64,000 nucleotides of DNA, taken from positions 558,001-622,000 of the forward strand of contig JADJXA010000002.1 in NCBI GenBank assembly GCA_016716065.1, given 5' to 3'. The stretch's first letter is position 1. Each line of letters starts with the position of its first letter. Below are positions 58,793 to 64,000 of the stretch, piece by piece. Under the pieces are notes generated by a model that had not been told where the DNA came from, did not search any database, and saw nothing but the letters and a program-made list of their open reading frames with translations. This stretch comes from Candidatus Leptovillus gracilis (GTDB taxonomy: Bacteria > Chloroflexota > Anaerolineae > Promineifilales > Promineifilaceae). A program made the position numbers and the translations under genes.

Positions 58793-61510
58793 ATGATGAA
58801 AGCGGTAAAATGGATTTTTGTTCTGAGTTTGATCATGATCGTCTTGTTGGTTTCTCAGGGCAGTTTTGCGCTGCCGGCCGGACAAACGGCGGCACAGGTG
58901 GGTCTGGACGAGGATGAGCAGGCCGCCCTGGCGCAGTGGGGCAGTACGGTTGATCCCACCGTGGCGGCGCTGCTGGACGAAACGGCCGTCACTGACCCAA
59001 CCATCCTCAGCACCCTCGACGAAGTTGTACTGGGTTATGATAAAGCCACCGGCCAATACCTCGACGATCCCACCATCACCCGCTACACAGATGCCCAGGT
59101 CTGGCCGGACGACGAAAAAGCGCCGCCAGACGCCAGCTTTATTCGCTTTGGGGCCAACAACTTGTTGGCAGTCACGCCAGGTTTGGCGACCGATTTGCAG
59201 CAGCGCCTGCTGACGGCTGACGCCCCATCTGAATACCTGGCCTTGCAGTTCACCTATCCGGTGGACCTGATTCTGAAAGAACAGCTCAGCGCCCAGGGTG
59301 TTGTTTTTGGCGACCCGCTGAACAGTTTATCTTTCTACGCCAAAATTCCGGCGGCGGCGGTAACGGCCGTTACCAACGCCATCACCCAGGGCAAAATCAA
59401 CTTTGTCGGGCAGGTCCCACCCGCTTATCAGATCAGCGAAGGGCTGCAAACACAGCTCAACGCCCTCGACGCCCCGGAAACGGCCGTGCCCATCACCGTA
59501 CAGCTATTTGAAGCCCCCACCGAAACCCAATTGGCCGAATTCGCCAAACTGATGACCATCGAGCGCCGCTCTGACGGGGCCATGTTCTTGATCGAAGGCT
59601 GGATACCGGCCAATCTGGTCTATACGTTGGCGGCGAATACGGCCGTGCAAATGGTCCACGAGCATATCGTCAACGAATCCGGTTCGGCGGAAACGCCGCC
59701 ACAGCCCATCGCGCCTACCGGCGTGCCCGCTAACCTGGAAGGCAACCTGGCCACCGGCGGCGACATCCTCAAACTCAACACCTACGATGGAACCGGCATC
59801 AACGTCATGATCATGGATTCTGGTATTGCCCACCAGGGCAGCACCTACCACCCCGACCTGCCCCTCAGTCGTATCACCGACCAATATGCCTGGTATCCGC
59901 TGCCCGTTAGCACAGACGCGGCAGCCATAGACAGCCACGGAACCCACGTTGCCGGCAGCATCGGCGGCAGCGGCAACGGCACAAGCGGGCAATCCTGGCA
60001 GGGCATTGCCCCTGGCGTCAACTTGCTCATTTACCGTTTGTGCTGCAACGTGCCCGGCGGCACTGGCTATTTCAACGCCGACTTTCAGGCATCTTTGGTG
60101 CGTGGGGCAGCCAACAACGGCCATGTTTCCAACAACAGTTGGGGCGGCGGCAACGGCACCTACGCCGTCAGTTCGCAGTTGGCTGACCGGGCGGTGCGCG
60201 GCGAATTTGGCAGCCAGTTTATGAACATGGTCATCATCACCCACAACGACAATGCCTTGTCGCGCAGCCCGGGCACGGCCAAAAACGCCCTCACCGTGGG
60301 CGCAGTGAAGGATGGCAACTGGCCCAACGAAAATGTTACCACCTGTGGCGGCGTGGGCGACGACAACTTCCCGCCCGGCGAACGCATCTGCTTCAGTAAC
60401 TTTGGCCCCATAGACGTGGATGGCGATGGGTTTACGCGGGTAAAGCCGGACATCATGGCCCCCGGCGTGCGTACCCATTCGGCTGTAGGCTGGTATTTTT
60501 ATGGCGACAACCGCCAGTACGACACCTGGAACGGCACCAGTATGGCCGCGCCGCAAGTGACCGGCGGCGTGGCCCAATTCCTGGATGCTTATCCGGGTTA
60601 TCTTAGCTGGCCGGAAGTAGTCAAAGCGGTCTTCATTGCTTCAGCCACCAATGTGGGCGGGGTGGATGTTGCCCGCTACGGCCGTGGTATGGTGAACACC
60701 TACCACGCCGTCTACGACCAAACCGGGATTAGCGACACCAGCCGCTGGACCGGCTCCCTGGCGGCTACCGGCAATGCCAATAACCATAACTTCACGGTTC
60801 CGGCTGGTTTCTCAGAAGTTCGGGTTGTCCTAACCTGGGCGGATCCGGTAGCCGGAGCCAACAACGACGACGTAATCAACGACCTGGATTTGCGCGTCTA
60901 CGACGCCAACAATGTCCTTCGCGGCTCATCCATCACGGTGGATGACACGGTGGAGTATGTAAAAATTACCACCGGGACTCCGGGGACGTGGCGCATCGAA
61001 GCCCGCGCCTTTTCCCTGGCATCGTCGCAGGCGTATGGTCTGGCCTCCGTGGTGGTAATGCAGCCGGCAAATTTGTCGCTGACTTCTTCGTTGACGCCGA
61101 ATATCGGCACGTTTGCCGACAATACGTTCTATCTTTACACAACCATCAGCAACAGTGGTTTTGCTGCGCCGGGCAGCTATGTGCGTTTGCAACTGCCGTC
61201 TACTACTCTGTTTACGGTGGAAGGGGCGCGCATTTATACCCGCGACGGCCGTTCCCATTATTACGACGACGCCGAACTGCACAACGATGGCGGCGGTTCT
61301 TTCTGGCGTGTGGCGGTCGGCGAGAGCATCGCCAATCATCCTCGCCTGGTGCGCTGGTTCATTCGTTACAATGGCGCCACCTGTTCCGCCAGCCGAACAT
61401 TTAACGCGGCGGCCTTTTTCCGTGACAATGGGGGTCTTGGCTCTGGTGGCAGCAGCAGCGTGACCTTTACCAAAGCACTCTGCAACTACCTGCCCATGCT
61501 CAGAAAATAA
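58793..61510 (+). CDS. Secreted subtilisin-like (S8) serine protease with large propeptide
   Basis: 905 residues from ATG 58793 (AAGAGGTG upstream). Signal peptide about residues 1-27 (MKAVKWIFVLSLIMIVLLVS). Residues about 130-310 form a propeptide with two similar halves, each LQ-F/V..., AQGVVFGDPLNSLSFYAKIP and ITVQLFEAPTETQLAEFAKL. Catalytic triad: Asp in VMIMDSGIA (about 341), His in DSHGTHVAGS (about 380), Ser in NGTSMAAPQV (about 580). C-terminal P-domain/beta sandwich and a tail ending NYLPMLRK, a YLP-type end seen on exported proteins of this group (my impression). Followed by a perfect terminator and a paralogous lipoprotein. Confidence 0.9.
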   Translation: MMKAVKWIFVLSLIMIVLLVSQGSFALPAGQTAAQVGLDEDEQAALAQWGSTVDPTVAALLDETAVTDPTILSTLDEVVLGYDKATGQYLDDPTITRYTDAQVWPDDEKAPPDASFIRFGANNLLAVTPGLATDLQQRLLTADAPSEYLALQFTYPVDLILKEQLSAQGVVFGDPLNSLSFYAKIPAAAVTAVTNAITQGKINFVGQVPPAYQISEGLQTQLNALDAPETAVPITVQLFEAPTETQLAEFAKLMTIERRSDGAMFLIEGWIPANLVYTLAANTAVQMVHEHIVNESGSAETPPQPIAPTGVPANLEGNLATGGDILKLNTYDGTGINVMIMDSGIAHQGSTYHPDLPLSRITDQYAWYPLPVSTDAAAIDSHGTHVAGSIGGSGNGTSGQSWQGIAPGVNLLIYRLCCNVPGGTGYFNADFQASLVRGAANNGHVSNNSWGGGNGTYAVSSQLADRAVRGEFGSQFMNMVIITHNDNALSRSPGTAKNALTVGAVKDGNWPNENVTTCGGVGDDNFPPGERICFSNFGPIDVDGDGFTRVKPDIMAPGVRTHSAVGWYFYGDNRQYDTWNGTSMAAPQVTGGVAQFLDAYPGYLSWPEVVKAVFIASATNVGGVDVARYGRGMVNTYHAVYDQTGISDTSRWTGSLAATGNANNHNFTVPAGFSEVRVVLTWADPVAGANNDDVINDLDLRVYDANNVLRGSSITVDDTVEYVKITTGTPGTWRIEARAFSLASSQAYGLASVVVMQPANLSLTSSLTPNIGTFADNTFYLYTTISNSGFAAPGSYVRLQLPSTTLFTVEGARIYTRDGRSHYYDDAELHNDGGGSFWRVAVGESIANHPRLVRWFIRYNGATCSASRTFNAAAFFRDNGGLGSGGSSSVTFTKALCNYLPMLRK

Positions 61511-61515
61511 ATGAA

Positions 61516-61558
61516 ACAGGTTCCCGGCGCTTTATTCGCGCCGGGAACCTGTTTTTTT
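61516..61558 (+). terminator. Rho-independent terminator of the subtilase gene
   Basis: CAGGTTCCCGGCGC pairs perfectly with GCGCCGGGAACCTG (61516-61529 and 61537-61550), followed by T7. Confidence 0.95.
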
Positions 61559-61623
61559 GGAACGAATTGTACCTTCCCAACGTCTTTATAGGCATGGCAA
61601 GACGGCAAATGGGAGGTATGATG

Positions 61624-62211
61624 ATGAAGCAAATTGGCTGGTTATTGGCTATTTTTCTGCTCTGGGGCTGGCTGGCGGGCTGCACGCCAGGGCAGGCAGA
61701 CACACTGCCGGAGCGGGTACAGGGGATGATAAACGGCCGTGATGGGGCCTACGTAATTGTGACACTGCCGGGCACGTTGGACGAAACCATCGCCCAACAG
61801 CTTGACGCGGCCGGGATTGTGCTGTTTGATCCGTTGGGTGAGTACCGCTTTCAGGCGTATGTTCCGGCAGCGGCCGTTCCCTTCCTCGCCACCTTGCACA
61901 CCAGTAACGTCATCCTGGACGTGACGTCCATTGACCCAACCACGAAGCTCAGAGGGGAATTTGCCGATCCGCAGGCAGCTTACGCCATCGTTGTTCACTT
62001 GTATGGCGCGCCTACGGCAATGGAAACGACCGTGCTGTCTGACCAGATGGTGGTGGAGCGCACGGCCGTTGGCGTGATGAATTTTGTCGAGGGGCAGGCC
62101 ACCGGGGCGCAAATCGAGCAATTGGTGGAACTGCCATTTGTGAAGCGGGTTGAAGAAGCGGTGGTCTCCAGCGGTGGTCTCCAGCGTGGGCAAAACGAGC
62201 CGCTAAAATAA
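61624..62211 (+). CDS. Lipoprotein resembling the subtilase propeptide (putative inhibitor)
   Basis: 195 residues from ATG 61624, 7 bases after GGGAGG (two earlier ATGs are too close). Lipobox LLWGWLAGC at about 15-23. The mature part has LDAAGIVLFDPLGEYRFQAY then VPAAAVPFL, matching AQGVVFGDPLNSLSFYAKIP-AAAV of the upstream protease, and AYAIVVHLYGAPT with VERTAVGVMNFVEGQATG matching its second half. This is the fold expected of an I9-like propeptide. A dedicated inhibitor, chaperone or immunity protein anchored at the membrane is inferred. Confidence 0.7.
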   Translation: MKQIGWLLAIFLLWGWLAGCTPGQADTLPERVQGMINGRDGAYVIVTLPGTLDETIAQQLDAAGIVLFDPLGEYRFQAYVPAAAVPFLATLHTSNVILDVTSIDPTTKLRGEFADPQAAYAIVVHLYGAPTAMETTVLSDQMVVERTAVGVMNFVEGQATGAQIEQLVELPFVKRVEEAVVSSGGLQRGQNEPLK

Positions 62212-63201
62212 CTAACTCTCCTTAAATGCTGTCCGCAGCGCCCGCAGTTCAGCGAACAACTCCTTTTCCCGATCCGTCAATTTTTGTGGCAGTGTGATAG
62301 ACACGGTGGCGTACAAATTGCCCCGTTTGTCCGGCTGCCGCAGGTTGGGCATGCCCAGCCCGGCTAGGCGGAAAACCTTGCCGGTGCTCGTCTCCGGCGG
62401 GATGGTCAGGTTGACGCTTTTGTCCAGGGTGCGCACCTCTGCCTTGCCGCCGAGTACGGCCGTATACACATCCACCGGCAGCTCAACCATCAGGTCATCC
62501 CCGTCACGTTGGAACGTGGCGTGGGGCTGCATCTCCACGATCAGGTACAGGTCGCCGGCGCGGCCGCCGGCCTGGCCGCTGCCCCCCTGGCCGCTGAGCC
62601 GGATGCGTGACCCATTGTCTACGCCGCGCGGGATTTTGGCCTGAATGGAACGGCCGTCGTCCCATTGCAGCGTCCGTGTTGTGCCGTGAAACGCCTCTTC
62701 CAACGTCACCTGGATGGTGTGTTCGGTGTTGCGTCCCTGGCGCGGCCGCGGCTGGCCTGTCTGCCCACCGCCAAAGCTGCTAAAGTCAAAACCACCGGCC
62801 GACCCCCGTCCCGCGCCGCCAAACAAGGTCTCGAAGAAATCGGAGAAACCCCCACCGCCGCTGCCAAACATCTGGGCAAGCTCCTCTGGGCTGACAGTGC
62901 GTGTGCTGCCTTGCCCGCCGGGCGCCGCCCATTGCGACCAATTGAAATCTTCCGGTCGGCCGCCGGCGCGTTCGTACTGCTGCCACTGCGCGCCGAACTG
63001 GTCATACTTTTGCCGCTTGTCGGCGTCGCCCAGCACTTCGTATGCTTCGTTGATCAATTTGAAGCGCTCTTCGGCCGCTTTGTCACCTGGATTCATGTCC
63101 GGGTGAAATTCCCGCGCCAGCTTGCGATATGCTTTTTTGATGGCCTTGTCGTCGGCGTTTTTGTTCACGCCCAGCGTCTGATAATAATCCTGTACTTTCA
63201 T
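62212..63201 (-). CDS. dnaJ: DnaJ-like cochaperone (type II, CbpA-like)
   Basis: 329 residues. J domain with DYYQTLGVNKNADDKAIKKA and the HPD motif (EFHPDMNPGDK), Gly/Phe-rich linker (about 105-150), then two C-terminal beta domains; no cysteine zinc repeats, so CbpA type. Stimulates ATP hydrolysis of DnaK, whose gene lies upstream on the same strand with 158 bases between them. Confidence 0.92.
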   Translation of the reverse strand: MKVQDYYQTLGVNKNADDKAIKKAYRKLAREFHPDMNPGDKAAEERFKLINEAYEVLGDADKRQKYDQFGAQWQQYERAGGRPEDFNWSQWAAPGGQGSTRTVSPEELAQMFGSGGGGFSDFFETLFGGAGRGSAGGFDFSSFGGGQTGQPRPRQGRNTEHTIQVTLEEAFHGTTRTLQWDDGRSIQAKIPRGVDNGSRIRLSGQGGSGQAGGRAGDLYLIVEMQPHATFQRDGDDLMVELPVDVYTAVLGGKAEVRTLDKSVNLTIPPETSTGKVFRLAGLGMPNLRQPDKRGNLYATVSITLPQKLTDREKELFAELRALRTAFKES

Positions 63202-63320
63202 AGTCTATCCACCGGTAAGCCGAAGTCCCCGATGTCGCTCATTGGCGTCGGGGACCGGGCGAGTTTGATGTAAGTGTAGTGGAGTTGTGCAGGGATAACA
63301 ACAACAGCAAATGGTGGACA

Positions 63321-63349
63321 GTGCGGCGCACTGGAGAAGTGCGCCGCAC
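63321..63349 (-). terminator. Hairpin between dnaK and dnaJ
   Basis: A perfect 12-bp stem (GTGCGGCGCACT with AGTGCGCCGCAC, 5-base loop) 11 bases after the dnaK stop. No T-run, so it may attenuate, protect the mRNA 3' end, or tune dnaJ relative to dnaK. Confidence 0.6.
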
Positions 63350-63359
63350 CTGGGTCTGT

Positions 63360-64000
63360 TTACATTTCCTGATATTCCCCTTCGACGACACCTTCACCGG
63401 CGGTACGGCCGTTGTCGCTGCCATTGCTCGCCCCGTTCGTATAGCCGCCTGGCTGCGCTTGCGCCTGGTAAAGCTGCTGGCTGATGGCGTAACTGGCCTG
63501 CTGCAAGCGCTCCGTCTGGCTGCGAATCTGGCCGATGTCGCTGCCCGGCATGGCGGCGCGCAGCTCGGTGATGAGACTCTCGATGTTGGCGCGCTCGGCG
63601 GGGGCCAACTTGTCACCCAATTCCGTCAAGCTCTTTTCGACGGTGTAGATGAGCTGATCTGCCTGGTTGCGTGCTTCGATCAACTCGCGCTGGCGCTGGT
63701 CTTCCGCTTCGTGCGCTTTCGCTTCACTGACCATCCGGTCAATTTCCGCCTCGTTCAGGTTGGTGGAGGCGGTGATGCGAATTTGCTGTTCGCGGCCGGT
63801 GGCCTTGTCTTTGGCCGTCACGTGCAGGATGCCGTTGGCGTCTATGTCGAAGGTTACTTCAATTTGCGGCAGACCACGCGGCGCGGGCGGCAGGCCGTCC
63901 AGCCGGAAGTTGCCCAATGTTTTGTTGTCGGCGGCCATCGGCCGTTCGCCTTGTAAGACATGGATGTCTACGGCCGTCTGGCTGTCCTCGGCGGTGCTAA
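63360..64000 (-). CDS. dnaK: Chaperone DnaK, C-terminal part (5' end beyond the window)
   Basis: About 213 residues running to the right edge. DSQTAVDIHVLQGERPMAADN, LGNFRLDGLPPAPRGLPQIEVTFDIDANGILHV is the DnaK substrate-binding domain; the helical lid and an Asn/Gly-rich tail end GVVEGEYQEM follow. The GERxxA core and NxxLG region are standard. The nucleotide-binding domain lies outside. Confidence 0.95.
   Translation of the reverse strand, partial: STAEDSQTAVDIHVLQGERPMAADNKTLGNFRLDGLPPAPRGLPQIEVTFDIDANGILHVTAKDKATGREQQIRITASTNLNEAEIDRMVSEAKAHEAEDQRQRELIEARNQADQLIYTVEKSLTELGDKLAPAERANIESLITELRAAMPGSDIGQIRSQTERLQQASYAISQQLYQAQAQPGGYTNGASNGSDNGRTAGEGVVEGEYQEM

Noticed and set aside
1..64000. 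tRNA, rRNA or riboswitch genes
   Set aside because: None recognised on either strand on reading; cannot be excluded without a covariance-model search.

Overview
The window is a bacterial chromosome segment with a mixed housekeeping and accessory gene content. Gene families and style (high GC, secreted protein ending in a YLP-type tail, clostripain and subtilase exoproteases, many Pro/Thr linker lipoproteins, small repeats everywhere) point to a Chloroflexota bacterium of the Anaerolineae/Ardenticatenia/Caldilineae kind; this is an inference, since no rRNA or tRNA gene is present. A palindromic octamer, ACGGCCGT, is scattered through genes and spacers at a density far above chance (at least 18 copies by eye in the first 10 kb).

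Layout. 1-5.3 kb: end of a thiamine-diphosphate enzyme, a membrane-anchored clostripain-like protease, a GrpB-family protein and an ND2/NuoN-like membrane protein. 5.3-6.3 kb: repeats only, including five perfect-length 73-bp tandem units that grew out of a MITE end. 6.3-45.3 kb: a very large exopolysaccharide locus. It opens with a Wzc/CpsD-type tyrosine autokinase and an RfaH/LoaP-like NusG paralogue, followed by UDP-sugar dehydrogenase, GDP-fucose-synthase-like SDR, a HU-like protein, the WbpD-E-B-A set for UDP-GlcNAc(3NAc)A, Wzx flippase, several GT4 glycosyltransferases and FkbM methyltransferases, a Wzy-like polymerase, the CapE-CapF-CapG route to UDP-FucNAc, a PglC-like initiating phosphoglycosyltransferase, a PglD-like acetyltransferase, a PglE-like aminotransferase and an NTP_transf_5 protein. 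Together these make, acetylate, polymerise and export a polymer containing diacetamido-uronic acid, FucNAc and probably a bacillosamine-type amino sugar. The inner part (about 13.3-31.5 kb) lacks the ACGGCCGT octamer entirely and contains an AT-rich core (17.6-25 kb), so it looks recently acquired.

The most unusual region is 36.2-42.8 kb, where seven toxin-antitoxin (TA) cassettes lie between the pglD-like and pglE-like genes. Each is preceded or bordered by a copy of the same 100-240-bp element; that element ends in GGGAAACGGCCGT and carries, in its fullest copies, an echo of the 3' end of the pglD-like gene. Antitoxins are intact, but three toxin genes are broken by different lesions (nonsense, double frameshift, frameshift plus repeat insertion). 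Another Phd/PIN pair interrupts capF-capG, and capF itself carries a frameshift.

45.5-64 kb: cell-wall enzymes (L,D-transpeptidase, amidase) on the minus strand, FtsH, enoyl-CoA hydratase, AAC(3)-like acetyltransferase, biotin carboxylase, a zinc-ribbon membrane protein, adenosine deaminase, RsmA, a large lipoprotein, a secreted subtilase followed by a lipoprotein that resembles the subtilase propeptide, then DnaJ and the C-terminal part of DnaK.

At every scale the spacers hold repeats: several MITE-like families (some nested three deep), short tandem arrays with a strict 7-bp period but different sequences, 18-bp arrays, and a cluster of TTCTTCCGAAGAA palindromes. No CRISPR array, tRNA or rRNA gene was found.
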